Shown here in pieces: positions 8,154-18,332 of a stretch of DNA of 44,179 bases. The notes beneath the pieces are model-generated. The model did no database searches and had not been told where the DNA came from. It saw nothing but the letters and a program-made list of their open reading frames with translations. Source of the stretch: Yersinia thracica (GTDB taxonomy: Bacteria; Pseudomonadota; Gammaproteobacteria; Enterobacterales; Enterobacteriaceae); assembly GCF_902170565.1 (NCBI RefSeq), contig NZ_CABHXX010000065.1, positions 1 to 44,179 on the forward strand. The letters are read 5' to 3'. Both the position numbers and the translations under genes were made by a program. The stretch's first letter is position 1; every line of letters begins with the position of its first letter.

Positions 8154-9218
8154 ATGCTAGAGCTGTTGTTACAATGGTATCGCCGTCGTTTTACCGACCC
8201 ACAGGTTATCGCGTTGCTGGTTATTCTGTTGGCTGGGTTCTGTATTCTCTACTTCTTTAGCGGTATTTTAGCTCCGCTATTGGCGGCGATTGTTCTGGCG
8301 TATCTGTTAGAGTGGCCGACGGCTCGGTTACAGCGTATTGGTTGTTCGCGCCCGTGGGCGGCCAGTATTGTGTTGGTGGTGTTCGGCGGTATTGCGTTGT
8401 TGGCGGTGTTTGTTGTTGCTCCCACCGTCTGGCAACAGGGCAATAATCTGATGTCAGACATGCCGAAAATGCTGAATAAATTCAATGCGTTTGCTCAAAC
8501 ATTACCCTCGCGCTACCCCGCATTGGTGGATGCCGGTATTGTCGATATGATGGCGGAGAATCTGCGCAGCAAGCTCTCTGGTATGGGCGAGTCAGTGGTA
8601 AAAATCTCGCTAGCTTCATTAATCGGTTTACTGACATTGGCTATCTATTTGATTTTAGTGCCGCTGATGCTGTTTTTCCTGCTCAAAGATAAAGAACAAA
8701 TGCTGAATGCCGTGCGCCGTATTTTACCGCGTAACCGGGGTTTGGCGGGTCAGGTTTGGCTGGAAATGAACCAACAGATTACCAACTATATTCGCGGAAA
8801 AGTGCTGGAAATGGTGGTGGTTGGCATCGCCACGTATTTGGTGTTCTTCGTGCTGGGGATGAATTACGCCCTGTTGCTGGCGGTGTTGGTCGGTTTTTCT
8901 GTTCTGATTCCATATATTGGCGCGGTGATTGTGACCATTCCGGTGGTGTTAGTGGCGTTATTCCAATGGGGGATTGGTGCAGATTTCTGGACGCTTTTTG
9001 TCGCCTATTTGGTGGTGCAGGGGCTGGATGGCAACTTGCTGGTGCCGGTGTTATTCTCGGAAGCCGTGAATTTGCATCCACTGGTTATTATCTTGTCAGT
9101 GATCATTTTTGGTGGGATGTGGGGTTTCTGGGGGGTATTTTTTGCCATCCCGTTGGCGACTTTGGTCAAAGCCGTTATTCATGCCTGGCCGGAAGAGTTT
9201 ATTCCTGAAGCCGATTGA
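8154..9218 (+). CDS. perM: PerM/AI-2E transporter-family membrane protein
   Basis: This polytopic inner-membrane protein of the AI-2 exporter/PerM family has 354 residues from ATG 8154 (GGAG 9 nt upstream); upstream codons from 8130 are not needed. It starts MLELLLQWYRRRFTDPQVIA like E. coli PerM. About seven to eight hydrophobic segments are seen, including the conserved VPLMLFFLLKDKEQML and the C-terminal GGMWGFWGVFFAIPLATL. Function in E. coli is unsettled (putative permease), so transport substrate cannot be assigned. It is divergent from bepA and convergent with bcp. Confidence 0.93.
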   Translation: MLELLLQWYRRRFTDPQVIALLVILLAGFCILYFFSGILAPLLAAIVLAYLLEWPTARLQRIGCSRPWAASIVLVVFGGIALLAVFVVAPTVWQQGNNLMSDMPKMLNKFNAFAQTLPSRYPALVDAGIVDMMAENLRSKLSGMGESVVKISLASLIGLLTLAIYLILVPLMLFFLLKDKEQMLNAVRRILPRNRGLAGQVWLEMNQQITNYIRGKVLEMVVVGIATYLVFFVLGMNYALLLAVLVGFSVLIPYIGAVIVTIPVVLVALFQWGIGADFWTLFVAYLVVQGLDGNLLVPVLFSEAVNLHPLVIILSVIIFGGMWGFWGVFFAIPLATLVKAVIHAWPEEFIPEAD

Positions 9219-9229
9219 TCTTGGGTCAA

Positions 9230-9254
9230 TAAAAAGAGCGCCTTGGCGCTCTTT
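9230..9254. terminator. perM terminator, first copy of a duplicated hairpin
   Basis: AAAAGAGCGCC-TT-GGCGCTCTTTT is a near-perfect hairpin ending in T residues. The same sequence occurs again at 9421-9447. Confidence 0.85.
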
Positions 9255-9257
9255 TCA

Positions 9258-9420
9258 GACTGCTGACAAACCTCGACGACTCGATATCGGGTGGTGAGGA
9301 CGGGCAGAAGAGTAAAGCGTCCGCGCCAGGGATGGCGCGGCTCGAGCCATCAGGGACGATTTTACGGCGTCTTTACGATCTGCCGGTTTTCACCGCTGCG
9401 AGCACTTTGTCAATAACCTC
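9258..9420. repeat. Long palindromic module between two identical terminators
   Basis: A left arm near 9289-9322 (ggtggtgaggacgggcagaa and onward) pairs with a right arm near 9366-9396 (ctgccggttttcaccgc region). A compact inner hairpin (ccgcgccagggatggcgcgg, 9322-9341) lies between. Outer ends TGACAAA and TTTGTCA are also inverted. The layout suggests a structured RNA or a miniature dispersed element. No open frame is credible. Confidence 0.6.
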
Positions 9421-9447
9421 AAAAGAGCGCCTTGGCGCTCTTTTTTT
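9421..9447. terminator. bcp-side terminator, second copy of the duplicated hairpin
   Basis: AAAAGAGCGCC-TT-GGCGCTC is followed by seven T residues on the plus strand and by several U residues on the minus strand, so it can serve both perM and bcp. Confidence 0.85.
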
Positions 9448-9469
9448 GCTCTTCTGGCTAACTAATCAC

Positions 9470-9940
9470 TCAAGCACTTTGGCGTAAATAGTCCAAAACG
9501 ATATCGTGGTGATTGGTGGTTTTGAAATTATCAAACACATGTTCCACCTTGCCATCAGTACCAATTAAGAAGCTGATGCGATGGATGCCGTCGTAGGTTT
9601 TCCCCATAAAGCTTTTCTCGCCCCAGACACCAAATTGCTCTGCAACTTCATGATTTTCATCAGACAGCAAAGTGAAATTCAGCAGCTCTTTTTCGGCGAA
9701 ACGTGACAGCTTTTCAGGTTTATCGGTGCTAATACCCAGCACTTCAACGCCTGCATTTTTCAATTCATCCATATTGTCGCGCAGACCGCAGGCCTGAACA
9801 GTACAGCCAGGTGTCATGGCTTTCGGATAAAAATAGACCAAGACACGTTGTCCCTGGAAGTCGGCCAAACTAATTTGCTCGCCGTCTTGGTCGGGCAAAC
9901 TAAACTTTGGCGCAATATCACCGGCTTTCAATGGGCTCAT
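9470..9940 (-). CDS. bcp: Thioredoxin-dependent thiol peroxidase Bcp (PrxQ type)
   Basis: Bcp is a cytoplasmic peroxiredoxin reducing H2O2 and organic peroxides with thioredoxin as donor. The 156-residue protein has the peroxidatic cysteine in KAMTPGCTVQACGLRD (Cys46) and the resolving cysteine five residues later (Cys51), the alpha-2 PrxQ pattern. It follows gcvR by 2 bp on the same strand, as in E. coli, so the two are likely co-transcribed. Confidence 0.96.
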   Translation of the reverse strand: MSPLKAGDIAPKFSLPDQDGEQISLADFQGQRVLVYFYPKAMTPGCTVQACGLRDNMDELKNAGVEVLGISTDKPEKLSRFAEKELLNFTLLSDENHEVAEQFGVWGEKSFMGKTYDGIHRISFLIGTDGKVEHVFDNFKTTNHHDIVLDYLRQSA

Positions 9941-9942
9941 TA

Positions 9943-10527
9943 CTAACTCTCCATTCGTGAGTCATGCTGTGGATAGTTCACAACGCTAATACTGCCTTGT
10001 GCATTGAGTTCTGTACATAGCTGATAAAAAGCGTGTTCGATTATTGAACTGTCTTGGCTAGCGGGACTGTGGGCACTCATCTGGATATGTAATCGAGGAG
10101 GAATGTCACCTTCAGCCGGTTGAGTCTTGGAAACCAACTCCGCAATATTCATATTGTGACAATGGAACAGATTGGTAAACCGTTCAATAATATGGGGGGA
10201 ATCATTAACTTCAACTTTAACCCATACGGTATCAGGCATTGCTTTCTGATTTTGCGCATTGGTGCGTTTCATCACAATCAGCAAATCAAGCTCTGCGCCT
10301 TTTTGCGGCAAGGTTGATTCCAGTTGGGTGATGGCGTTCCAACTGCCTGAAAGCAGCATAATAAAGGTGAATTCTTCACCGAACATGGCCAGCCGGCTAT
10401 CTTCAATATTACAACCGCAGCTACTGACATGGCGGGTGATGGTGTTCACTATTCCAGGGCGGTCAGCACCGAGTGCGGTAATGACCAGATAATGTTCAAG
10501 CTGCGGCAAAATCGCTCTTCCTGTCAT
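9943..10527 (-). CDS. gcvR: Glycine cleavage system transcriptional repressor GcvR
   Basis: GcvR holds GcvA in repressor form when glycine is low. It consists of two ACT domains, the first beginning HYLVITALGADRPGIVNTIT and the second near TVWVKVEVNDSPHIIERFT. ATG 10527 gives 194 residues and matches the E. coli length; the frame is open to 10656, but that extension overlaps the dapA leader and has no similarity I recognise. Ribosome-site evidence for 10527 is weak. The gene is divergent from dapA. Confidence 0.9.
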   Translation of the reverse strand: MTGRAILPQLEHYLVITALGADRPGIVNTITRHVSSCGCNIEDSRLAMFGEEFTFIMLLSGSWNAITQLESTLPQKGAELDLLIVMKRTNAQNQKAMPDTVWVKVEVNDSPHIIERFTNLFHCHNMNIAELVSKTQPAEGDIPPRLHIQMSAHSPASQDSSIIEHAFYQLCTELNAQGSISVVNYPQHDSRMES

Positions 10528-10691
10528 GCTCTTTGGGGTTACCATGGTAAACATAAAAAAAACCTGCTGCCAAGCGCTTACAACACAGTTGTTTACTTGC
10601 TTTTGGGTAGAGGTCAAAAGTACCATGAGGAACTTGTTTAAGGAGTGGGTGGGCAATGTTTATGGGAAGTCCAGAATTTACAGAAAATCGA

Positions 10692-11573
10692 ATGTTTACC
10701 GGAAGCATAGTTGCACTGATAACGCCGATGGACAACAAAGGTGCTGTCGATCGCGCGAGCCTTAAAAAACTTATCGATTATCATGTGACCAGTGGTACTG
10801 CGGCGATTGTTTCCGTCGGCACGACCGGCGAGTCAGCAACACTAAATCATGATGAGCATGTCGATGTGGTTTTGCAAACCCTCGAACTGGCCGATGGCCG
10901 CATTCCAATCATTGCCGGAACTGGCGCTAATGCCACCTCCGAAGCGATTTCTCTCACACAGCGGTTCAATGATACCGGTGTGGTGGGTTGCTTGACGGTA
11001 ACGCCGTATTATAACCGCCCGATGCAGGAAGGGTTATACCAGCACTTCAAAGCGATTGCTGAAAGTACCGATTTGCCACAAATTCTCTATAATGTGCCAT
11101 CGCGTACCGGTTGCGATATGTTACCGCCGACCATTGCCCGTTTAGCTAAGATTAAAAATATTGTTGCTGTTAAAGAAGCAACAGGGAACTTAAGTCGTGT
11201 AAGTCAGATCCAAGTGCTGGTTGATGATGAAGATTTCATCCTGCTCAGTGGTGACGATGCGAGCGGTTTAGACTTTATGCAACTGGGTGGCAAAGGGGTT
11301 ATTTCGGTGACAGCAAACATTGCTGCGCGTGAAATGGTTGAACTTTGCGCATTGGCTGCACAGGGTAACTTTGCAGAGGCACGCCGTTTGAATCAGCGCT
11401 TGATGCCGTTGCATCAGCATTTATTTGTAGAAGCAAACCCAATTCCGGTGAAATGGGCCGCGAAGAAGCTGGGATTAATGGCGAATGACACTCTGCGTCT
11501 GCCAATGACCCCACTGACTGACCCGGCTCAACGGGTTGTGGAAGACGCGCTGAAAAGCGCAGGTTTGCTGTAA
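10692..11573 (+). CDS. dapA: 4-hydroxy-tetrahydrodipicolinate synthase
   Basis: DapA condenses pyruvate and aspartate semialdehyde, the first committed step to lysine and meso-diaminopimelate. From ATG 10692 the protein has 293 residues beginning [14 protein letters not shown]. The Schiff-base lysine is Lys161 (AVKEATGN) and the catalytic Tyr133 is in LYNVPSRTG. An in-frame ATG at 10656 has a better ribosome site (GGAG, 10 nt upstream) and starts MFMGSPEF, looking like a partial duplication of the true start; both forms may be made. bamC follows after 16 bp. Confidence 0.96.
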   Translation: MFTGSIVALITPMDNKGAVDRASLKKLIDYHVTSGTAAIVSVGTTGESATLNHDEHVDVVLQTLELADGRIPIIAGTGANATSEAISLTQRFNDTGVVGCLTVTPYYNRPMQEGLYQHFKAIAESTDLPQILYNVPSRTGCDMLPPTIARLAKIKNIVAVKEATGNLSRVSQIQVLVDDEDFILLSGDDASGLDFMQLGGKGVISVTANIAAREMVELCALAAQGNFAEARRLNQRLMPLHQHLFVEANPIPVKWAAKKLGLMANDTLRLPMTPLTDPAQRVVEDALKSAGLL

Positions 11574-11589
11574 CTCTTAGGGAAATTTG

Positions 11590-12648
11590 ATGGCAATAAC
11601 ATTGCAAAAGTCGACGGTGGTAACGGTTGTGGGGGTTTCGCTGGCGATGTTGCTGGCAGGCTGTACCACCGACCAACGCTATAAACGCCAGGTTAGTGGT
11701 GACGAGTCTTATCTTGAAGCTCCGGCGCTGAAGCCGCTGAACTCACCAGCCGGGATGATTTTGCCGGTACAAAATGGTGATTTTGATATCCGTTCCGTCA
11801 ACACTCAGGGCGCGGTGGGCAAACAGTTGGACATTCGTCCTCCGGTACAACCATTAGCATTGTTAAGCGGCTCTCGCGCTGAAAATGCTAACGATACCAG
11901 CAAGCTATTGTTAGAAAATAGCCCGCAAAATCGTAATCTGTGGGTGCAGGTTACTCGTGTTCTACAGGATAAAAACTGGGCGATCGCCAGCCGTCAGGAT
12001 GCCAGCCAAACCTTGACAACTGATTGGATTAAATGGAATCGCGCAGATGAAGACGTCCAGTTTGAAGGCCGTTATCAGATAAGTGTGCAGGAGCAAGGTT
12101 ATCAGTTAGCTCTGGTGGTGAAATCCCTTGAATTACAACAAGGTGGCAAACCGGTTACCAGCTATACCGAAATCCAGCGCTACAATGGCGCAATGCTGAA
12201 TGCCATTATCGAAGGTTTGGATAAGGTGCGTTCTGATAGCGAAAGCAGTCAGGCGGCACGTAAAGTCGGTACTTTGGATGTTCAAAGTGGTAGCGATGAT
12301 ACTGGCTTACCGCAACTGATTGTTCGCGCCCCTTATGCTGTGCTGTGGGAACGCCTACCAGCCGCGCTTGAGAAAGTCGGCATGAAGGTTACTGACCGTA
12401 GCCGTCCACTGGGTACAATTAACGTGACCAGTAAATCCATGAGCAGCAGTAGCTGGGATGCGTTGGGTGCTAAAGACCCAGAATTGCCAACCGGTGATTA
12501 TAAGCTACAAGTCGGTGATCTTGATAACCGCAGTAGCTTACAGTTCATCGGCCCTAAAGGGCAGCCTCTGACTCAGTCGCAGAATGATGCGCTGGTCGCA
12601 GTGTTCCAGGCGGCGCTTAGCCAGACCAGTGCGACAAGTACCAACTAA
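11590..12648 (+). CDS. bamC: Outer-membrane protein assembly factor BamC (lipoprotein)
   Basis: BamC is an accessory lipoprotein of the BAM complex that inserts beta-barrel proteins. The 352-residue precursor has a signal peptide ending in the lipobox LLAG/C, with lipidated Cys25, followed by the unstructured BamD-binding segment ([15 protein letters not shown]) and two helix-grip domains. It lies 16 bp after dapA, the same operon as in E. coli, and ends in a small hairpin terminator. A TTG just before the ATG is not needed. Confidence 0.96.
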   Translation: MAITLQKSTVVTVVGVSLAMLLAGCTTDQRYKRQVSGDESYLEAPALKPLNSPAGMILPVQNGDFDIRSVNTQGAVGKQLDIRPPVQPLALLSGSRAENANDTSKLLLENSPQNRNLWVQVTRVLQDKNWAIASRQDASQTLTTDWIKWNRADEDVQFEGRYQISVQEQGYQLALVVKSLELQQGGKPVTSYTEIQRYNGAMLNAIIEGLDKVRSDSESSQAARKVGTLDVQSGSDDTGLPQLIVRAPYAVLWERLPAALEKVGMKVTDRSRPLGTINVTSKSMSSSSWDALGAKDPELPTGDYKLQVGDLDNRSSLQFIGPKGQPLTQSQNDALVAVFQAALSQTSATSTN

Positions 12649-12652
12649 AACC

Positions 12653-12672
12653 AAAGGGGCTTCGGCCCCTTT
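12653..12672 (+). terminator. Terminator of dapA-bamC
   Basis: AAAGGGGC-TTCG-GCCCCTTT is a stable UUCG tetraloop hairpin right after the bamC stop, with a short T run. Confidence 0.75.
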
Positions 12673-12676
12673 AAAC

Positions 12677-12885
12677 CCGTCATACTTCAAGCTGCATATG
12701 CGTTGGCTACGTTCATTACTCGGCCCATCCGTGGGCCTCGCCTCGTGGAGGCCGCTGCAAGCAGCGTTCAAATCTGCTCCCGGCGCTAAGTATTAATAGA
12801 AGCTGTCACCCGAATCATTGGCTCACGTCAACTCATCGGGATTTACTCAGTTGCCGCCTTCCTGCAGCTCGAATTATTTAGGGTT
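12677..12885. repeat. ERIC element, long form with internal insertion
   Basis: The left end is CCCGTCATACTTCAAGCTGC and the right end, ctgcagctcgaattatttag, is its imperfect complement. The ERIC core CACCCGAATCA...CTCATCGGGATT is present near 12809-12843. The span of about 209 bp exceeds the usual 127 bp because roughly 80 bp, including its own hairpins (gcccatccgtgggc, gctgcaagcagc), is inserted. It fills most of the bamC-purC gap and leaves about 47 bp before purC; no PurR box was seen there. Confidence 0.8.
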
Positions 12886-12932
12886 TAGTTATTTTATGGC
12901 AAGTTACATTCTCACATTACTGGAGTAATAAG

Positions 12933-13646
12933 ATGCAAAAGCTAGCTGAGTTGTATCGTGGCAAGGCGAAGACCGTCTATACCACCGAAAACCCTGACCT
13001 GTTGGTATTGGAGTTCCGTAATGATACGTCAGCACTGGATGGTCAGCGCATTGAGCAGTTCGATCGTAAAGGCATGGTAAACAACAAATTTAACCATTTC
13101 ATTATGGCTAAATTGGAACAAGCCGGTATTCCAACCCAGATGGAAAGCTTGCTGTCAGACACCGAAGTGCTGGTGAAAAAGCTGGAAATGATCCCGGTTG
13201 AGTGTGTTATCCGTAACCGTGCCGCCGGTTCTTTGGTTAAGCGTTTGGGTATCGAAGAAGGTCTGGAACTGAATCCACCGCTGTTTGACTTGTTCTTGAA
13301 AAATGACGCCATGCATGACCCGATGGTCAATGAGTCTTACTGCAAAACATTTGGGTGGGCGACAGAAGCACAATTAGCGCGGATGAAAGAACTGAGCTAT
13401 TTGGCCAATGACGTGCTGAGCAAGCTGTTTGATGATGCGGGTTTAATCCTGGTGGACTTCAAATTAGAATTCGGCCTGTTCAATGGTGAAGTGGTGTTGG
13501 GGGATGAGTTTTCTCCTGATGGCAGCCGTTTGTGGGATAAGAAAACCCTGAACAAAATGGATAAAGACCGCTATCGCCAAAGTTTGGGTGGTTTGATTGA
13601 AGCCTATGAAGAAGTTGCGCACCGTATCGGCGTAAAATTAGACTAA
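12933..13646 (+). CDS. purC: SAICAR synthetase (PurC)
   Basis: PurC joins aspartate to CAIR using ATP, the eighth step of purine synthesis. The 237-residue protein has the usual length and begins [20 protein letters not shown]. Signatures are [18 protein letters not shown] and [21 protein letters not shown] good GGAG lies 8 nt upstream of the ATG. An ERIC element sits close upstream, so the promoter is either in the last 47 bp or within the repeat. Confidence 0.97.
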   Translation: MQKLAELYRGKAKTVYTTENPDLLVLEFRNDTSALDGQRIEQFDRKGMVNNKFNHFIMAKLEQAGIPTQMESLLSDTEVLVKKLEMIPVECVIRNRAAGSLVKRLGIEEGLELNPPLFDLFLKNDAMHDPMVNESYCKTFGWATEAQLARMKELSYLANDVLSKLFDDAGLILVDFKLEFGLFNGEVVLGDEFSPDGSRLWDKKTLNKMDKDRYRQSLGGLIEAYEEVAHRIGVKLD

Positions 13647-13687
13647 CTGCGCAATCGATTACGTTTTCTCTGACGTAATCATTTTAA

Positions 13688-13710
13688 GGGGAGATAACCT
13701 CTATCTCCCC
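13688..13710 (+). terminator. Hairpin downstream of purC
   Basis: GGGGAGATA-ACCTC-TATCTCCCC forms a 9-bp stem, preceded at 13657-13680 by a second small hairpin (GATTACGT/ACGTAATC). A direct repeat tatctccccctat follows. The T content downstream is moderate. Confidence 0.6.
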
Positions 13711-13830
13711 CTATTATCTCCCCCTATTCTTCTTATTCTCCCCGCAGCATTAATCATTTATGCTTTTAATGGTATTTGCCTTGCAGATTTCCTAGGATAA
13801 TACATAAGGAATATATCTGGAGGCAAAGCT

Positions 13831-14700
13831 ATGCGTTGGCAAGGTCGTCGCGAAAGTGACAATGTAGAAGACAAACGGGGTGATTCTTCTGGCGGTGGTG
13901 GCGGTTTTCGGCCACCCATTGGCGGCAAAGGCGGCCTTGTCATCCTCATCGTGGTGCTGGTGGCGGGTTACTATGGCGTTGATTTGACGCCGTTGCTAAA
14001 TGGCAGTGACCCTATGTCTCAAACCCAGACTCAACCTCGCTCGCAAAGCGCTGTCAGCGCCAAAGATGACCAATATGCCAAATTTACCTCCGTGGTACTG
14101 GCTGATACCGAAGATACCTGGAAACCTATTTTTCAAAAGATGGGGCGCAACTACCAGGAGCCTAAACTGGTGATGTATCGTGGTGCAACCCGTACCGGCT
14201 GTGGCACCGGTCAGTCGGTGATGGGGCCATTTTATTGCCCGGCGGACAGCACGGTTTATATCGATTTATCTTTCTATGAAGATATGAAAAACAAACTGGG
14301 TGCGGACGGTGACTTTGCCCAAGCCTATGTGATTGCTCATGAAGTTGGGCATCATGTGCAACATTTGTTGGGCATTGACACCAAAGTGCGGCAACAGCAG
14401 CAGGGTGTCTCTGAAGCAGAAGCTAATCGCCTGTCAGTCAAAATGGAATTACAGGCCGACTGCTTTGCTGGTGTGTGGGGCAAAGCGATGGAAAAGCAAA
14501 ATGTGTTGGAAGTCGGTGACTTACAAGAAGCGTTGAATGCCGCGCAGGCCATTGGTGATGACCGATTACAGCAACAACGCCAAGGGCGGGTGGTGCCAGA
14601 TAGCTTCACTCATGGTACTTCAGCACAACGTTATACTTGGTTTAAACGGGGGTTCGACAGTGGCGACCCTAATAACTGCAACACTTTTGCCACCCGCTAA
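13831..14700 (+). CDS. ypfJ: Membrane-anchored neutral zinc metallopeptidase-like protein YpfJ
   Basis: The 289-residue protein has a glycine-rich cytoplasmic N-terminus, one membrane segment (about 35-55) and a large periplasmic domain with the zinc motif HEVGHHVQ (170-177). The pattern, including [16 protein letters not shown] and the acidic/glutamine region [11 protein letters not shown], is that of the YpfJ/zinc metallopeptidase family. Proteolysis has not been shown by sequence alone. It stands between purC and tmcA as in E. coli. A short GC hairpin (gccggcg/cgccggt, about 14749-14769) lies downstream. Confidence 0.92.
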   Translation: MRWQGRRESDNVEDKRGDSSGGGGGFRPPIGGKGGLVILIVVLVAGYYGVDLTPLLNGSDPMSQTQTQPRSQSAVSAKDDQYAKFTSVVLADTEDTWKPIFQKMGRNYQEPKLVMYRGATRTGCGTGQSVMGPFYCPADSTVYIDLSFYEDMKNKLGADGDFAQAYVIAHEVGHHVQHLLGIDTKVRQQQQGVSEAEANRLSVKMELQADCFAGVWGKAMEKQNVLEVGDLQEALNAAQAIGDDRLQQQRQGRVVPDSFTHGTSAQRYTWFKRGFDSGDPNNCNTFATR

Positions 14701-14804
14701 TAGCGCTAGAACCTCACGTAAGCAGAGACTATTATAAGAAAACTTTTTGCCGGCGCATTCATCGCCGGTATTTCATTGCAAGGCAGGGATAACTATTATG
14801 GTAA

Positions 14805-15269
<465 letters not shown>

Positions 15270-15270
15270 G

Positions 15271-17343
15271 GTGACCAACGGCATTATCGCCAGCCAGGCG
15301 CTGATGGCGCAGCAGGGGCATCGGCGTTTACTGGTGCTCAGTGGCAGTGCTGATTGGGCGCGGCAGCAGGCGATAAATCTGTCCGATCAATTACCCGGAG
15401 ATTGGTGGTGGGTTGGTGAATCTCTGCCGCCCAATATTAATGGCATCCGGCCTGGTGCGGCCAAAACTTTGTTGGGGCTGGAGGGGCTACACGGCGTATT
15501 TGATGCCAGCGATGGCCTGAATACCGAAGCGCTGGCGGTATTGGCCGGGGCATTGCGGGCTGGCAGTTGGTTGGTGATGTTGGTGCCCAAGTGGGGCAGT
15601 TGGCCACTTTTACCCGATGCCGACAGCTTGCGTTGGAGTGAGCAGAGTGCCCCAATCACCACACCGAATTTTATCCGCCATCTACAGCGCCAACTTCTGG
15701 CCTCTCCCGATGTCGTTTTGTGGCAGCAGGGGCAGTTGCCACCAGAAATGCAGTTTGATATTCGCCCAAATTGGCGGCAACCTGACGGCACGCCCACCGC
15801 AGAACAGCAGAATATTCTTCAGCGCTTGATGCAGGCCAGGCAAGGTGTGTGGGTGCTGACGGCGGCACGTGGGCGCGGTAAGTCGACACTGGCGGGTATG
15901 CTGGTGGCGCAGTGGTCGGGCAAGTGCTGGGTCACCGGGCCGGGCAAGGCAGCAACTCAAGTATTAAGCCAGCAAGCCGGAGAGCGCGCGCGTTTTTGGG
16001 CACCAGATGCGCTGCTAGATTTCTGTCAGCGCAATGATGTCAGTGATGTCGACTGGCTATTGATTGATGAAGCCGCCGCCATCCCAACCGCGCTACTGTC
16101 GGCGCTTTTGGCCTACTTCCCACGGGCATTATTAACCACCACGGTGCAAGGCTATGAAGGCACCGGGCGCGGATTTTTATTAAAGTTTTGCGCGACTCTA
16201 AGTGATTGGCATCATTTAACATTGACCAACCCGATCCGCTGGGCCAGCCATGACCCACTGGAGCAGATTATCGACGACATCATGTTGTTTAATGATGACT
16301 GGGTGAATGATGACTTACCGCCGACCGCTTCCGCCAATGCACAGGTCGAGATCTCTGCTTGTAAACAGTCTGATTGGTTGAATAATCCCGAGCTATTGCG
16401 CCGTTTTTACGGTTTGCTTTCCAGCGCCCATTACCGCACCACCCCGCTGGATTTACGGCGTTTGATGGATGCGCCGGGCATGCATTTTTCTGCCGCAAAG
16501 ATGGCGGATTCAGTAATAGGCGCTTTGTGGCTGGTGGATGAGGGCGGGCTGGATAGCCGATTAGCGCACGATGTTTGGGCGGGCAGGCGGCGGCCAAAGG
16601 GCAGTTTGGTGGCGCAATCGCTGGCCGCTCACAGCGGGCAATGGCAAGCACCGATCTTATTATCCAGACGAATTAGTCGCGTTGCGGTAGCGCCATCCTG
16701 GCGACAACAAGGGATTGCCCGGCAGATGATTGCTGCCGAACAAGCTCATGCGCAGCGAGAAGAGCTGGATTTTCTTTCGGTCAGTTTTGGCTATACCGCA
16801 GAATTAGCGTGCTTTTGGCGCGCCTGCGGTTTTCAACTGGTGCGCATGGGCAGCCATAAAGAAGCCAGTAGCGGCTGTTACGCGGCAATGGCTATGCTGC
16901 CCCTCAGTCCGGCAGGGGAAATGCTTTGTGAGGCCGCACGGAAGCAATTAGAGCGCGATTGGTATTGGTTGCAGCAATGGATTGGTCTGGAAACGCCAGT
17001 ATCCTTACTCCCGCCAGAACAACCTGATATCACCTTAAATAATGATGATTGGCGGGAGTTGGCCGGTTTTGCTTTTGCTTTGCGCCCGTTAGAGGCGAGT
17101 TTGCCCGCGTTACAGCGGCTGTTGTTGCAAAAAAAGCTGTTGCAGACAGAATTACCGCTTCCCGCCTTGCGGCAATATTTGCAGCAGGGGCGTGCAGCCG
17201 CGGAAATTGTTCATCAGTTGGGTCTTTCCGGACGCAAAGCATTGGTGGCTAAGTGGCGGCAGGAGGCCGCCGAGGGGATGGCGGCGATTGATGTTGATAA
17301 AAAATACCACTCTTTCAATTCTCTGCACCAACTCCATCAATAA
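15271..17343 (+). CDS. tmcA: tRNA(Met) cytidine acetyltransferase TmcA
   Basis: TmcA makes N4-acetylcytidine at the wobble position of elongator tRNA-Met, using acetyl-CoA and ATP or GTP, so that AUA is not misread. The GTG at 15271 is chosen (690 residues) because the protein then aligns from the start with E. coli TmcA (...RRLLVLSG near 18-25); the frame is open 14 codons earlier inside yeaL. Walker A is ARGRGKST, Walker [11 protein letters not shown], followed by [14 protein letters not shown] and a GNAT domain with [20 protein letters not shown]. The C-terminal tail binds tRNA. Confidence 0.95.
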   Translation: MTNGIIASQALMAQQGHRRLLVLSGSADWARQQAINLSDQLPGDWWWVGESLPPNINGIRPGAAKTLLGLEGLHGVFDASDGLNTEALAVLAGALRAGSWLVMLVPKWGSWPLLPDADSLRWSEQSAPITTPNFIRHLQRQLLASPDVVLWQQGQLPPEMQFDIRPNWRQPDGTPTAEQQNILQRLMQARQGVWVLTAARGRGKSTLAGMLVAQWSGKCWVTGPGKAATQVLSQQAGERARFWAPDALLDFCQRNDVSDVDWLLIDEAAAIPTALLSALLAYFPRALLTTTVQGYEGTGRGFLLKFCATLSDWHHLTLTNPIRWASHDPLEQIIDDIMLFNDDWVNDDLPPTASANAQVEISACKQSDWLNNPELLRRFYGLLSSAHYRTTPLDLRRLMDAPGMHFSAAKMADSVIGALWLVDEGGLDSRLAHDVWAGRRRPKGSLVAQSLAAHSGQWQAPILLSRRISRVAVAPSWRQQGIARQMIAAEQAHAQREELDFLSVSFGYTAELACFWRACGFQLVRMGSHKEASSGCYAAMAMLPLSPAGEMLCEAARKQLERDWYWLQQWIGLETPVSLLPPEQPDITLNNDDWRELAGFAFALRPLEASLPALQRLLLQKKLLQTELPLPALRQYLQQGRAAAEIVHQLGLSGRKALVAKWRQEAAEGMAAIDVDKKYHSFNSLHQLHQ

Positions 17344-17415
17344 AACCCAATATCCTTTTCAAACCAGCCGCCTATAGTTAACCGTATAAATTATTTTGAT
17401 ACTAAAGGCTGCGAA

Positions 17416-18051
17416 ATGAGTAAGAAATATATTGTGGTGCAACAACCGACACAACCCGAACAATTAATTTTGTTATTTCATGGTGTTGGCGACAGTGCTG
17501 CCGGGATGGCACCGGTCGGCAGCCATTTTGCTCAAGCTTTTCCGCAGGCGCTGGTGGTCAGTATTGATGGGCCGTTTGCCAGCGGAATGGGCAGTGGGCG
17601 GCAGTGGTTTTCCGTGCAGGGGATAACCGAACAGGGGCGGCAAGGGCGTATCGATGAAGTGATGCCCGAATTTATTGCCACGGTGCGCCATTGGCAGCAA
17701 CAAAGTGGGCTTGGCGCACAACAGACTACATTGGTGGGTTTTTCACAGGGCACCATAATGTCATTGGAAGGGGTAAAAGTTCAGCCACAATTAGCCGGGC
17801 AGGTCATCGGGTTCAGTGGGCGTTTTGCCTCTTTGCCACAGCAACCTATCACCGACGTGGCCGTCCATCTGATTCATGGGGAACAGGATGGCGTTATTCC
17901 GGTAGAACAGGCCAAAGCCGCAGCGCGGTGCTTAACGGCATTGGGGGCTGCTGTGACATTGGATCTGGATGCCAATACTGGGCATGGTATTAATCAGCCG
18001 ATGCTGGCGCGGGCTATTGCCCATTTGCGCCAGGATTTTGCGGGGAATTAA
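17416..18051 (+). CDS. ypfH: YpfH-family serine esterase
   Basis: The 211-residue cytoplasmic alpha/beta hydrolase is of the phospholipase/carboxylesterase type. The nucleophile is in LVGFSQGTIM, the acid in HGEQDGVIP, and the histidine in NTGHGINQP. The oxyanion region is LLFHGVGDSAAGM. E. coli YpfH has esterase activity in vitro; the natural substrate is unknown. A candidate promoter (TATAAA near 17384) lies in the 72-bp gap after tmcA. The gene is convergent with ypfN. Confidence 0.9.
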   Translation: MSKKYIVVQQPTQPEQLILLFHGVGDSAAGMAPVGSHFAQAFPQALVVSIDGPFASGMGSGRQWFSVQGITEQGRQGRIDEVMPEFIATVRHWQQQSGLGAQQTTLVGFSQGTIMSLEGVKVQPQLAGQVIGFSGRFASLPQQPITDVAVHLIHGEQDGVIPVEQAKAAARCLTALGAAVTLDLDANTGHGINQPMLARAIAHLRQDFAGN

Positions 18052-18077
18052 CTCAGGGTAAGCCGCGCTCCGGCCAT

Positions 18078-18272
18078 TTACTTTTTCTTGTCTTTGTCCG
18101 GCCAGTCGTCGTCATCATCCCACTGCGCATTATTGTCGCGGTGGGGGGGGATCTCCGGCTTATTGCTCAAAAATCTCTTATGATCAAGACGACGTAACTC
18201 TTTGATGCCATTTAAGATCATGCCGACAAGTATGATAAGAATGACCCACCAGTAATCCGCTAGCCAATGCAT
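18078..18272 (-). CDS. ypfN: Small membrane protein YpfN (UPF0370)
   Basis: This 64-residue protein has one N-terminal membrane helix ([18 protein letters not shown]) and a charged cytoplasmic tail ending in a run of Asp and then Lys. It matches the UPF0370/YpfN family. It is the last gene of the yffB-dapE-M15-ypfN strand. Function is unknown. Confidence 0.92.
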   Translation of the reverse strand: MHWLADYWWVILIILVGMILNGIKELRRLDHKRFLSNKPEIPPHRDNNAQWDDDDDWPDKDKKK

Positions 18273-18284
18273 GTTAAATTCCTT

Positions 18285-18332
18285 TACCCGTCATATTTCA
18301 AGAGGTTGTGTCTTGAAACCCATTGGGTATAG
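18285..18332. repeat. Short ERIC-terminus derivative overlapping the M15 gene end
   Basis: The sequence is two ERIC ends with almost no interior: cccgtcatatttcaag, then a few bases, then cttgaaacccattgggtata. It forms a hairpin. It encodes the last residues and stop codon of the upstream peptidase. Confidence 0.65.

Noticed and set aside
8756-9208. 150-codon plus-strand frame inside perM
   Set aside because: It is a shifted frame of perM, rich in Gly, Trp and Arg, with no support.
13702-13735. Direct repeats after purC as a CRISPR array
   Set aside because: There are only two 13-bp units in direct contact, with no spacers and no cas genes.
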